Source of the DNA: an uncultured Alphaproteobacteria bacterium
GTDB lineage: Bacteria; Pseudomonadota; Alphaproteobacteria; Micropepsales; Micropepsaceae
Direction of reading: 5' to 3'
DNA: 7,519 nucleotides
Assembly (NCBI GenBank): GCA_937942205.1
Contig: CALDFO010000382.1
Span: forward strand, 1 to 7,519
The notes beneath the pieces were generated by a model, which made no database searches, was not told where the DNA came from, and saw only the letters and a list, made by a program, of their open reading frames with translations. Positions 1 to 6,492 of the stretch are shown piece after piece (position 1 is the stretch's first letter; each line of letters opens with the position of its first letter). Made by a program: the position numbers and the translations under genes.

Positions 1-76
1 GGGCATCGCCTGGGCGGGCAAGCGGCCGGTCGGCGAACTGGCCGATTATGCGCCGCCGCAGGGCGGGCAGCACTGA
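1..76 (+). CDS. 3' end of an unidentified upstream gene (possibly ThuA-like), partial
   Basis: An open frame starting at base 2 runs to a TGA at 74-76 and encodes the last 24 residues of a protein, ending GELADYAPPQGGQH. The codons show the same G/C-rich third positions as the confirmed genes downstream. The segment GIAWAGKRPV resembles the C-terminal end of ThuA-like (trehalose-utilisation, class I glutamine-amidotransferase fold) domains, which often finish with a 'G-[IL]-x-W-A' strand. With only 24 residues this is a weak hint. The stop lies 32 bases before the next start on the same strand, so the gene is probably the promoter-proximal partner of the PQQ dehydrogenase in one operon. Confidence 0.5.
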   Translation, partial: GIAWAGKRPVGELADYAPPQGGQH

Positions 77-108
77 CGGCGTCGCCTCTCTATTTCTCCG
101 GGTGAGAC

Positions 109-2007
109 ATGCGTACAGGCGTGAAGATGCTGATGGCCGGCGCGGCGTTGGCGCTGGTGGGCGGGGCGGCGCACAGCCAGCAGATGCCCACCACCGACTG
201 GCCGGGCAACCACCGCGATCCCGGCGCGCAGCGTTATTCGCCGCTGACCCAGATCACCCCCGCCAATGTCGGCCGGTTGCAGAAGGTGTGGAGCTACCAT
301 CTCAGGCCCGCGAACGTCGAACGCCTGCGCCCGTCCCAGGCCACGCCGCTGGTGGTGAACGGCACCATGCACATCTTCTCCAGCTATGGTCAGGTGATCG
401 CGCTCGATCCCGCCACCGGCCGGGAGAAATGGAAATACGACCTGCCGGACGAGGATGTGCCCGCCACGCGCGGCGGCGCCTATTGGCCGGGCGACGGCAC
501 GCTGCCGGCGGCGCTGGTGTTCGGCTCGCGCAATGGCCGGGTCTATGCCCTGAACGCGGCGGACGGCAAATTGACCACGGCCTTCGGCGGCGGCGGCATC
601 CTGAACCTCAAGACGCCGGAGGTGATGGTGACGGGTATGCACCTGCCTTACGGGCTGACCTCGCCGCCCGCGCTGTACAAGAACATCATGATCACCGGAG
701 CGGGCGTGGGCGAGGGGCCCGGCGGCAGCAACAACGGCACCGGCCCGCTGGGCGACACCCGCGCCTGGGATATCCGCACCGGCAAGCTGCTCTGGACTTT
801 CCATACCGTGCCGCGCAAGGGCGAACTGGGCTTTGATACCTGGGAGCCGGGCAGCACCGAGAAACGCTCGGGCACCAATGTCTGGGGCCATATGACGGTG
901 GATGTGGAACGCGGCATCGTCTTCATGCCGATCGGCGCGCCCAATTTCGACCGGGCCGGGGTGGGCCGGGCGGGCGACAATCTGTTCAGCAATTCCATCG
1001 TGGCGGTGCAGGCCGATACCGGCAAGTATCTCTGGCACTTCCAGGTCACCCATCACGACATCTGGGACTATGACGCCGGCTCGCCCCCGACCCTGATCGA
1101 CGTCAAGCGCGGCGGCAGGACCATTCCGGCCATTATCGCCACCAACAAGTCGGGCCTGGTCTTCATCCTGGACCGGGTGACGGGCAAACCGCTCTATGAC
1201 GTGATCGAAAAGCCGGTGCCGCATGACAGCACCGTGCCGGGCGAGAAGCTGTCGCCCACCCAGCCCTATCCCGCCAAGCCGGAACCGACGGCGCGCATCA
1301 CCTTCAGCCGTGACGAACTCTACAAGGGCGTGGCGTCCCATCAGGCCTATTGCGAGAAACTGGTGGACGACAACCGGATGATCCTGGTGCCGCAATATTC
1401 GCCGATGGTGCTGGGCCGCTATACCCTGCACCTGCCCGCCTCGCAGGGCGGCATCAACTATTACGGCGGCTCCTTCGATCCCGACCGCCGCCTCTATGTG
1501 GTGAATGTGAACAACCTGGCCCAGGCCATCCGGGTGATGAAGCGGCCTGACGGCAGCTACAATAACGAAGGGCCGCTGGCGGGGCTGCGCCGGTTGTGGG
1601 ATCCCGGCAATGACAATATGCCCTGCACCGCCACGCCCTGGGGCCAGTTGGTGGCGGTGAATGTGGATACCGGCGATATCGCCTGGCGCAAGACGCTGGG
1701 CGTCACCGACAGCTTCCCTGCCGGGATGCAGGAGACCGGCCGCCCCGGCCTGGGCGGCAGCATCCTCACCGCCAGCGGCCTGACCTTTATCGGCGCCACC
1801 ACCGACCGGCGCTTCCGCGCCTTCGAGACCGCCACCGGGCGGGAATTGTGGACCACCCGGCTGCCCGCCTCGGCCCAGGCCACGCCCGCCACCTGGCTGG
1901 GGGCGGATGGCCGCCAGTATGTGGCGGTGACGGCTACCGGCGGCGGTATCGTGGGGGCGGCGCTGGAAGGGGACGAGGTGGTGGTGTTCGCCCTGCCCAA
2001 ACCCTGA
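109..2007 (+). CDS. Periplasmic PQQ-dependent sugar/alcohol dehydrogenase (quinoprotein, glucose dehydrogenase-like)
   Basis: This 632-residue quinoprotein should oxidise a sugar or alcohol in the periplasm and pass electrons to a cytochrome. Residues 1 to about 24 form a signal peptide: basic MRTGVK, a hydrophobic core, then an AHS-Q type cleavage site. There are no further membrane segments and no CXXCH, unlike membrane-bound Gcd or haem-fused quinohaemoproteins. The mature N-terminus (DWPGNHRDPGAQRYSPL, 30-46) is typical of the family. Propeller-blade repeats of the form 'aldxxTGkxxW' recur at about 98-110, 148-160, 219-231, 299-311, 353-363, 517-527 and 571-582. The HHDIWDYD segment (315-322) contains the Asp that acts as catalytic base in this family, and TNKSG (345-349) carries the Lys expected to contact PQQ. 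ATG 109 is preceded by GGGTGAG and gives an intact signal peptide. The following cytochrome gene is the likely electron acceptor. The substrate cannot be read from sequence; pathway context suggests an aldose. Confidence 0.93.
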   Translation: MRTGVKMLMAGAALALVGGAAHSQQMPTTDWPGNHRDPGAQRYSPLTQITPANVGRLQKVWSYHLRPANVERLRPSQATPLVVNGTMHIFSSYGQVIALDPATGREKWKYDLPDEDVPATRGGAYWPGDGTLPAALVFGSRNGRVYALNAADGKLTTAFGGGGILNLKTPEVMVTGMHLPYGLTSPPALYKNIMITGAGVGEGPGGSNNGTGPLGDTRAWDIRTGKLLWTFHTVPRKGELGFDTWEPGSTEKRSGTNVWGHMTVDVERGIVFMPIGAPNFDRAGVGRAGDNLFSNSIVAVQADTGKYLWHFQVTHHDIWDYDAGSPPTLIDVKRGGRTIPAIIATNKSGLVFILDRVTGKPLYDVIEKPVPHDSTVPGEKLSPTQPYPAKPEPTARITFSRDELYKGVASHQAYCEKLVDDNRMILVPQYSPMVLGRYTLHLPASQGGINYYGGSFDPDRRLYVVNVNNLAQAIRVMKRPDGSYNNEGPLAGLRRLWDPGNDNMPCTATPWGQLVAVNVDTGDIAWRKTLGVTDSFPAGMQETGRPGLGGSILTASGLTFIGATTDRRFRAFETATGRELWTTRLPASAQATPATWLGADGRQYVAVTATGGGIVGAALEGDEVVVFALPKP

Positions 2008-2071
2008 GATCTGCCTCCCGGACTGGTCCTGAACTTGAGAATGGTTCGCGAAACGGGCAAATTTCCCACGG

Positions 2072-2131
2072 CCAGGCGGCGGTTTTTCCCTGCCTTGGCA
2101 TGGGCAGTCCATTATAAGGGGGCCCGCCTGG
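2072..2131. repeat. Spaced 8-bp inverted repeat upstream of the cytochrome gene
   Basis: CCAGGCGG at 2072-2079 is matched by its exact reverse complement CCGCCTGG at 2124-2131. The 44 bases between include an AT-rich TTATAAG (2112-2118), unusual in this GC-rich DNA. It lies in the 148-bp gap between the PQQ dehydrogenase and the cytochrome, and could fold in the mRNA or hold a regulatory site. Eight bases of this composition could also match by chance. I see no convincing terminator elsewhere in the gap. Confidence 0.3.
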
Positions 2132-2155
2132 GGCGAATAACCTGACGAAAGAGAG

Positions 2156-2440
2156 ATGGCCGTGCGTTCAGTACTTCTTGCCGTGACCCTTGTTGCCGCC
2201 GGAACCCTGCCGGCTCTTGCCCAAGACGAGTTCAAGGCCCTGCCGCCCGGCGAAGGCCGCGATGTGACCATCAAGGTCTGCTCCCAGTGCCATTCGCCCG
2301 AAGTGGTGGCGCAGCAGCAGCTCGATATCGCGGGCTGGAAGCAGATCGTGGACACGATGGCCAACAACGGCGCCAACGCCACCGACGCCGAATTCGACCA
2401 GATCGTGAAATATCTCGCCACCGCCTTCCCGGCGAACTGA
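2156..2440 (+). CDS. Small periplasmic mono-haem cytochrome c (class I)
   Basis: This 94-residue cytochrome c is the probable electron acceptor of the upstream PQQ dehydrogenase. A signal peptide covers residues 1-22 (hydrophobic RSVLLAVTLVAAG, then ALA before QDEF), giving a mature domain of about 72 residues. The haem site is CSQCH (42-46), with Cys42 and Cys45 for thioether links and His46 as proximal ligand. Met68 in DTMANNG is the likely distal ligand. The order 'PPGEGRDV...CxxCH...GWKQIVDTM...G...YLATAFP' matches the cytochrome domain that is fused at the C-terminus of some quinohaemoprotein alcohol dehydrogenases; here it is a separate gene. The purine-rich stretch GAAAGAGAG (2147-2155) abuts ATG 2156. 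A GTG at 2162 is a possible but less attractive start. Maturation would need the Ccm haem-ligation machinery, which is not in the window. Confidence 0.9.
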   Translation: MAVRSVLLAVTLVAAGTLPALAQDEFKALPPGEGRDVTIKVCSQCHSPEVVAQQQLDIAGWKQIVDTMANNGANATDAEFDQIVKYLATAFPAN

Positions 2441-2467
2441 AGCGGTCTCTGTCTACCCGCGGGTTGA

Positions 2468-2483
2468 CGGGCAGTGATGCCCG
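2468..2483 (+). other. Small hairpin in the cytochrome-FAH intergenic gap
   Basis: CGGGCA (2468-2473) and TGCCCG (2478-2483) can pair around a 4-nt loop (GTGA). Just upstream lies a perfect 10-bp palindrome, ACCCGCGGGT (2455-2464). No T-run follows, so this is not a classical intrinsic terminator. It sits in the 79-bp gap ahead of the FAH gene and could tune transcript stability or mark partial termination within the operon. Confidence 0.35.
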
Positions 2484-2505
2484 CGGCGCGCGTTCACCTC
2501 TCAGC

Positions 2506-2511
2506 GAAGGA
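2506..2511 (+). promoter_or_regulatory. Ribosome binding site of the FAH hydrolase gene
   Basis: GAAGGA lies 8 nt before ATG 2520 and supports that start. It is the clearest Shine-Dalgarno sequence among the three complete plus-strand genes. Confidence 0.7.
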
Positions 2512-2519
2512 AACAAGAA

Positions 2520-3374
2520 ATGAAACTGTTGCGCTATGGGGCCAAGGGTCAGGAAAAGCCGGGCATTCTGGATGCCGACGGCAATATCCGCAGCCTGGCC
2601 GGAATCGTGAAGGACATTGACGGCGGCGTGCTGGCCGACCTGTCGGCCATCCGGGCGGCGGATATCGCCAGCCTGCCGGTCGTCGGCTCATTTGCTTCCG
2701 GGGGCGTCCGCATCGCCGAGCCGGTGGCCAAGGTGGGCAAGTTTCTCTGCATCGGTCTGAACTATTCGGACCATGCCAAGGAATCCAACATGCCCGAGCC
2801 GGCCGAGCCGATCATCTTCATGAAGGCGACCAGCGCCATCATCGGCCCCAACGATGACGTTTATCTGCCGCCCACCGCCAAGAAGGGCGACTGGGAAGTG
2901 GAACTGGGCATCGTGATCGGCAAGGAAGCCCGTTACGTCTCCAAGGAGAAGGCCCTGGAGCATGTCGCGGGCGCCTGCGTGGTGAACGACCTGTCGGAGC
3001 GCGAATACCAGTTGGAGCGCCTGGGCACCTGGGACAAGGGCAAGGGCTGCGACACCTTCGGTCCTTTCGGCCCCTATCTGGTCACGCTGGACGAGGTGGG
3101 CGACCTCAACACGCTGGGCCTGTGGCTGGACCTGAACGGCAAGCGTATGCAGACCGGCAACACCTCCAGCCTGATCTTCGACGTGCCGACCCTGGTCAGC
3201 TATGTCAGCCAGTTCATGAGCCTGCAGCCGGGCGACGTGATCTCCACCGGCACGCCGCCGGGCGTGGGCCTGGGCATGAAGCCGCCGGTCTTCCTCAAGG
3301 AAGGCGATGTGATGGAACTGGGCATCGACAAGCTGGGCAGCCAGAAGCAGACGGTTTATCGAACTTCTCTTTAA
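2520..3374 (+). CDS. FAH-family 2,4-diketo-3-deoxy-sugar-acid hydrolase
   Basis: This 284-residue cytosolic protein belongs to the fumarylacetoacetate hydrolase superfamily, whose members cleave C-C bonds of beta-diketo acids with a divalent metal. The opening MKLLRYG..GQEKPGILD and the signature WDKGKGCDTFGPFGP (171-185) are typical of the subgroup that includes 2,4-diketo-3-deoxy-L-fuconate/rhamnonate hydrolases (often mislabelled ureidoglycolate lyase). Visible motifs are IGLNYSDHA (78-86), the metal-binding DWEVELG (124-130) supplying Glu126 and Glu128, NDLSERE (156-162) supplying Asp157, Lys175, and GDVISTGTPPGVG (238-250). The length is normal for the subgroup. It follows the cytochrome on the same strand by 79 bp and ends before the convergent dehydratase. 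Expected products are pyruvate plus a small hydroxy acid. Family membership is near certain. Specificity for fuconate-, rhamnonate- or pentonate-derived diketo acids is inferred from resemblance and neighbours. Confidence 0.92.
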   Translation: MKLLRYGAKGQEKPGILDADGNIRSLAGIVKDIDGGVLADLSAIRAADIASLPVVGSFASGGVRIAEPVAKVGKFLCIGLNYSDHAKESNMPEPAEPIIFMKATSAIIGPNDDVYLPPTAKKGDWEVELGIVIGKEARYVSKEKALEHVAGACVVNDLSEREYQLERLGTWDKGKGCDTFGPFGPYLVTLDEVGDLNTLGLWLDLNGKRMQTGNTSSLIFDVPTLVSYVSQFMSLQPGDVISTGTPPGVGLGMKPPVFLKEGDVMELGIDKLGSQKQTVYRTSL

Positions 3375-3382
3375 ACCCCTCC

Positions 3383-3429
3383 GCCCTTCGCTGGCTTAAT
3401 CGGCGCTTCGCGCCTGGCCAGCTACGGGC
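3383..3429. repeat. REP-like palindrome, first unit
   Basis: A nested inverted repeat starts 9 bp after the FAH stop. GCCC (3383-3386) pairs with GGGC (3426-3429), GCTGGC (3390-3395) with GCCAGC (3417-3422), and GGCGC (3402-3406) with GCGCC (3410-3414) around a TTC loop. There is no T-run. The layered, imperfect hairpin resembles dispersed extragenic palindromes found between convergent genes. Confidence 0.55.
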
Positions 3430-3430
3430 A

Positions 3431-3467
3431 CCTCCCCTTCCTGCGCGCTTCGCACGCGAAGGGGAGG
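3431..3467. repeat. REP-like palindrome, second unit
   Basis: CCTCCCCTTC (3431-3440) and GAAGGGGAGG (3458-3467) form a perfect 10-bp stem. The 17-nt loop can itself pair TGCG (3442-3445) with CGCA (3451-3454). It lies one base after the first unit, so the two look like a tandem palindromic intergenic element. No open frame or T-tract explains it. Confidence 0.6.
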
Positions 3468-3490
3468 CGGACCTGAGACGCGAAAACAAG

Positions 3491-3526
3491 AACGGCGCCG
3501 GAGCGATCCGGCGCCGTTTTCTTTTG
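3491..3526. terminator. Probable bidirectional Rho-independent terminator
   Basis: A perfect 11-bp stem, AACGGCGCCGG (3491-3501) with CCGGCGCCGTT (3508-3518), closes over a 6-nt AGCGAT loop. It is followed on the plus strand by TTCTTTTG. The upstream flank GAAAACAAG (3482-3490) reads CTTGTTTTC after the stem on the minus strand, so it can stop transcription from both sides. Placement between the convergent FAH and dehydratase genes fits that role. Confidence 0.85.
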
Positions 3527-3555
3527 TTTATCAGACAGGTCCGCGCCGCGCGGGA

Positions 3556-3632
3556 TTTTGCGGCGTGGGCAGGAGGCCGCGCGGAGTGTACCGCGCGTAC
3601 ATGAGCGCGGCCGACGAACCCACGCCGCAAAA
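3556..3632. repeat. 77-nt nested palindrome after the dehydratase stop codon
   Basis: Three inverted repeats share one centre: TTTTGCGGCGTGGG (3556-3569) with its exact complement at 3619-3632 (14 bp), GGCCGCGC (3575-3582) with GCGCGGCC (3605-3612) (8 bp), and TGTAC (3587-3591) with GTACA (3597-3601) around CGCGC. Small asymmetric internal loops separate the stems. On the minus strand it begins 10 bases past the dehydratase TAG. The outer stem ends in A/T pairs but has no T-run beyond it, so it is not a standard terminator. It could be an mRNA 3'-end stabilising structure, a cruciform or a dispersed palindromic repeat. Confidence 0.7.
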
Positions 3633-3641
3633 GACAAGCGG

Positions 3642-5447
3642 CTAGTGATTGTCCCTGGGGATGCCCTTGGTGCGGTCGATATCCTGATACTTGACCGCAT
3701 TCTCCAGCACCATGCCGGTGCCCATCTGGCCCTGGAAGGCGCGCTGGATTTCCTGCCACGGCGTCTGCGAGGCGGGATAGGCAAAGCCGCCGCGCGCCTC
3801 CAGATCGGCGCGGCGCTTGGCCAGTTCCTCGTCCGGGATCAGCATATTGGCCGTGCCCTTGCGCAGGTCGATACGGACCCGGTCGCCGGTCTGGAGCAGC
3901 GCCAGGCCGCCGCCTGCCGCCGCTTCGGGCGAGGCGTTGAGGATCGAGGGCGAGCCGGAAGTGCCCGACTGGCGGCCGTCACCGATGCAGGGCAGGGCGT
4001 TGATGCCCCGCTTCAGCAGCGCCGCGGGCGGGTGCATGTTCACCACCTCGGCCGCGCCGGGATAGCCGATCGGCCCGGCGCCGCGCATGAACAGCAGGGT
4101 GTATTCGTCGATCCCCAGCGCGGGATCGTCCAGCCGCTTGTGGTAATCCTCGGGCCCGTCGAACACCACGGCGCGGCCCTCGAAGGCGTCCGGGTCGTCG
4201 GGGTTGGACAGGAAGCGGTCGCGGAACTCCTCGCTGATCACGCTGGTCTTCATGATGGCGCTGTCGAACAGGTTGCCGGACAGCACGATGAAGCCCGCTT
4301 CCGTCTTCATCGGCTTGTCGAAGGGCCAGATCACCTCGGGCAGCATCACCCGCTTGCCCTTGCAGTTCTCGCCCATGGTCTTGCCGTTGACGGTCAGGGC
4401 GTTCTCATGGATCAGGCCCTGTTCCATCAGGATGTTCACCACGGCGGGCACGCCGCCGGCATGGTGATAATCCTCGCCCAGATATTCGCCGGCGGGCTGC
4501 AGGTTGACCAGCAGCGGCACCTTGTGGCCGACCGTCTGCCAGTCCCGCAGCGGCACGTCCACGCCGATATGACGGGCGATGGCGGTCAGATGGATCGGGG
4601 CGTTGGTCGAGCCGCCGATCGCCGAGTTGACCACGATGGCGTTGTGGAACGCCTCCTTGGTCATGATCTGCGACGGGCGCAGGTCTTCCTGGACCATCTC
4701 CACGATGCGCTTGCCGGTCTCATAGGAAATCTGGGCGCGCTCGCGATAGGGCGCGGGGATCGAGGCCGAACCGGGCAGCTGCATACCCAGCGCCTCGGCC
4801 AGGCTGTTCATGGTGGTGGCGGTGCCCATGGTGTTGCAATAGCCCACCGACGGCGCGGACGAGGCCACCAGCTCCATGAAGCCGGTATAGTCCAGCTCGC
4901 CCCGCGCCATCATCTCGCGCGCCTTGCAGACGATGGTGCCTGAGCAGGTGCGCTCGCCTTCATGCCAGCCGTTCAGCATGGGCCCGACCGACAGGGCGAT
5001 GGCGGGAATGTTCACCGTCGCCGCCGCCATCAGGCAGGCGGGCGTGGTCTTGTCGCAGCCGATGGTCAGCACCACGCCGTCCAGCGGATAACCGTAAAGC
5101 AGGTCCACCAGACCCAGATAGGCCAGGTTGCGATCCAGGCCCGCGGTGGGGCGCTTGCCGGTTTCCTGGATGGGATGGACGGGGAATTCCATCACGATGC
5201 CGCCCGCCTCGCGGATGCCCTCGCGCACGCGCTGGGCCAGCGTCAGGTGATGGCGGTTGCAGGGCGATAGATCGCTGCCGGTCTGGGCGATGCCGATGAT
5301 GGGCTTGCCGGACTGCAATTCCTCGCGCGTCAGGCCGTAATTCAGATAGCGCTCCAGATACAGCGCCGTCATGTCGGGATTGTCGGGATTGTCGAACCAG
5401 GCGCGGCTGCGGAGTTTCCTGGGCGTCTTGCTATCGGATTTGGACAT
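3642..5447 (-). CDS. IlvD/Edd-family sugar-acid dehydratase (D-xylonate/L-arabinonate dehydratase-like)
   Basis: This 601-residue enzyme should remove water from an aldonate to give a 2-keto-3-deoxy acid in the cytosol, using a [2Fe-2S] cluster and Mg2+. The expected cluster ligands are Cys63 (SPCNR), Cys131 ([10 protein letters not shown]) and Cys204 (GYCNTMGTA). Asp132, Lys133 (carbamylated in relatives) and Glu467 (PGAAEVVNM) fit the Mg site. Ser494 in DGRQSGTSG fits the catalytic alkoxide. The N-terminal [20 protein letters not shown], the [17 protein letters not shown] block and the C-terminal AVKYQD are close to remembered Caulobacter D-xylonate dehydratase, and the length matches the pentonate dehydratase group (about 570-605). 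Candidate substrates are D-xylonate, L-arabinonate or a related aldonate. ATG 5447 has AGGAA five bases upstream. It lies 45 bp downstream of the SDR gene on the same strand, probably in one operon. A role as branched-chain dihydroxyacid dehydratase is less likely given the sequence type and neighbours. Confidence 0.95.
   Translation of the reverse strand: MSKSDSKTPRKLRSRAWFDNPDNPDMTALYLERYLNYGLTREELQSGKPIIGIAQTGSDLSPCNRHHLTLAQRVREGIREAGGIVMEFPVHPIQETGKRPTAGLDRNLAYLGLVDLLYGYPLDGVVLTIGCDKTTPACLMAAATVNIPAIALSVGPMLNGWHEGERTCSGTIVCKAREMMARGELDYTGFMELVASSAPSVGYCNTMGTATTMNSLAEALGMQLPGSASIPAPYRERAQISYETGKRIVEMVQEDLRPSQIMTKEAFHNAIVVNSAIGGSTNAPIHLTAIARHIGVDVPLRDWQTVGHKVPLLVNLQPAGEYLGEDYHHAGGVPAVVNILMEQGLIHENALTVNGKTMGENCKGKRVMLPEVIWPFDKPMKTEAGFIVLSGNLFDSAIMKTSVISEEFRDRFLSNPDDPDAFEGRAVVFDGPEDYHKRLDDPALGIDEYTLLFMRGAGPIGYPGAAEVVNMHPPAALLKRGINALPCIGDGRQSGTSGSPSILNASPEAAAGGGLALLQTGDRVRIDLRKGTANMLIPDEELAKRRADLEARGGFAYPASQTPWQEIQRAFQGQMGTGMVLENAVKYQDIDRTKGIPRDNH
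5372..5389. repeat. Tandem 9-bp repeat within the dehydratase gene
   Basis: TGTCGGGAT occurs twice in tandem and encodes Asn-Pro-Asp twice (residues 20-25). A third copy begins but diverges after TGTCG. Relatives have NPD followed by other residues here, so local duplication is possible. It keeps the frame. Confidence 0.5.
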
Positions 5448-5492
5448 GGCGGTTCCTAGAAGGTTGAACGGTTGTGTGTGCGATCGTGAACA

Positions 5493-6332
5493 TCATCCGG
5501 CGAACAGGGTCATGCCGCCATCCACCCGCAGCACCTGGCCGGTGACAAAGGCGGCCTGCTCGCCGGCCAGGAACGCCACCGCGCCCGCGATCTCGGACGG
5601 CTTGGCGTAACGGTCCAGCGAGACGCCCTCCATCCGGGACGGATCGGTGGCGCGGGTGGCCAGGAAGCGGGCGGTGGTGGTGGGGCCGGGGCTGACGGCG
5701 TTGACCCGCACGCCATGGGGGCGCATCTCCAGCGCCAGGCAGCGGGTGTAATGCAGGATGGCGGCCTTGGCGCAGCCATAGACCACCTCCGGCGAAACCC
5801 CGACATGGCCGTTGAGCGAGCCGAAATTGATCACCGCGCCGCGCCCCCGCGCCGCCATGCCGGGCACCACCGCGCGGCAGACCAGCATGGTACCGATGAA
5901 GTTGCGGTTCATCACCGCATGGATGTCTTCCAGGCTGATGTTGAGGGCGTCGTTGGGATCGGGTTTGCCGCCCTTGGCGGCGATGTCGCCGCCGGCGCAG
6001 TTGACCAGGATGGAGATTGGGCCAAGCCGGTCCTGGACCGTCCGGACCATCGCGGCGACGTCATCGGGGTTGCCGATATCGCCGGTCACGGCGATCACGC
6101 GCCCCCCGCCGCGTTTTGACAATTCGTCGGCCAGCGCCGTCAGGCTGGGGCTTTCTCCATATTGGGCGGGGGCGTCTTCGCTGATGTCGTGCAGGGCGAC
6201 GGCGGCGCCGCCCGCCAGCAGCGTTTCGGCGATCATGCGGCCCAGCCCGCGGCCCGAGCCGGTGACCAGCGCCACCGCCCCATTGAAATTGTGCGATTGC
6301 GATATGGGGAGGGCCTGTGTGGATGGGGTCAA
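5493..6332 (-). CDS. SDR-family NAD-dependent dehydrogenase, probable 2-keto-3-deoxy-sugar-acid 4-dehydrogenase
   Basis: This classical short-chain dehydrogenase has 279 residues from the proposed TTG start. The Rossmann motif TGSGRGLG (24-31), NCAGG (111-115), catalytic Asn144, Ser172 (INFGSLNG), Tyr185 and Lys189 (YGCAK), and NAVSPGP (211-217) are all present. Asp49 at the end of the second strand (ALHDIS) favours NAD over NADP. The segment between strands 2 and 3 is longer than usual. In this setting the likely reaction is oxidation of C4 of a 2-keto-3-deoxy aldonate to the 2,4-diketo acid for the FAH hydrolase. The start is uncertain. No ATG lies close to the domain. TTG 6332 has GGAG nine bases upstream and gives a normal length. 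ATG 6461 (322 aa, GGGGA five bases upstream) and ATG 6587 (364 aa) are in frame but add Arg/Ala/Gly-rich sequence with no SDR character. It probably leads the operon with the dehydratase. Confidence 0.9.
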   Translation of the reverse strand: MTPSTQALPISQSHNFNGAVALVTGSGRGLGRMIAETLLAGGAAVALHDISEDAPAQYGESPSLTALADELSKRGGGRVIAVTGDIGNPDDVAAMVRTVQDRLGPISILVNCAGGDIAAKGGKPDPNDALNISLEDIHAVMNRNFIGTMLVCRAVVPGMAARGRGAVINFGSLNGHVGVSPEVVYGCAKAAILHYTRCLALEMRPHGVRVNAVSPGPTTTARFLATRATDPSRMEGVSLDRYAKPSEIAGAVAFLAGEQAAFVTGQVLRVDGGMTLFAG

Positions 6333-6460
6333 GACGCTGCACTCCGTCGGACGCGCGCCGGGCTTTGTCGCATCGTGGGCGCGCCGCGCGCGCGAAGCCC
6401 AAACCCCTTGTTTCGCGGGCTTTCGCAAGGCATCCGGACCGCCTGAACGCCCGGCCTGCA

Positions 6461-6488
6461 TTGACTTCCCCAAGGTGGAATTTAGTAT
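6461..6488 (+). promoter_or_regulatory. Candidate sigma-70 promoter for the MFS transporter gene
   Basis: TTGACT (6461-6466), a good -35, is followed after 16 bp by TAGTAT (6483-6488), or after 19 bp by TATACA (6486-6491). The -10 lies in the most AT-rich patch of this region. Predicted transcription would begin near 6495, leaving a leader of about 75 or 120 nt depending on the transporter start. It is a motif match only. Confidence 0.45.
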
Positions 6489-6492
6489 ACAA
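6483..6492. promoter_or_regulatory. GntR/FCD-type operator-like palindrome
   Basis: TAGTATACAA fits the TNGTATACNA pattern of operators bound by FCD-subfamily GntR regulators and is centred on a perfect GTATAC. The flanking ATTT (6480-6483) and AAAT (6490s) extend the symmetry partly. It overlaps the -10 elements proposed for both the transporter (plus) and the SDR operon (minus), where a repressor could silence both at once. ExuR/UxuR-type sites with a GGTATACC core are known for sugar-acid regulons. No regulator gene is in the window. Confidence 0.5.

Noticed and set aside
48..836. 262-residue plus-strand open frame overlapping the start of the PQQ gene
   Set aside because: Out of frame with the quinoprotein, Arg-rich and without motifs; the 109-2007 frame accounts for the DNA fully.
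2052..2066. Near-palindrome GGGCAAATTTCCC after the PQQ gene as a terminator
   Set aside because: The two arms mismatch at two positions, the stem is short and AT-rich, and no T-run follows.
2095..2118. Possible promoter TTGGCA followed by TATAAG ahead of the cytochrome gene
   Set aside because: The spacer is only about 12 bp, too short for a sigma-70 promoter, and no other -35 fits.
46..2421. 791-residue open frame on the minus strand opposite the PQQ dehydrogenase and cytochrome genes
   Set aside because: It is antisense to two clearly recognisable proteins with signal peptides and motifs. Its translation is a Gly/Ala/Arg/His-rich string with no domain, typical of the antisense frame of high-GC genes.
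3375..3641. Small gene, tRNA or CRISPR repeats in the convergent gap
   Set aside because: The repeats are inverted, not regularly spaced direct repeats. No cloverleaf is apparent and the frames there lack coding character.
3558..4943. 461-residue plus-strand open frame opposite the dehydratase
   Set aside because: Same composition artefact (His/Gly/Arg/Ala-rich). It begins inside the palindromic region and runs antisense to a dehydratase with intact catalytic residues.
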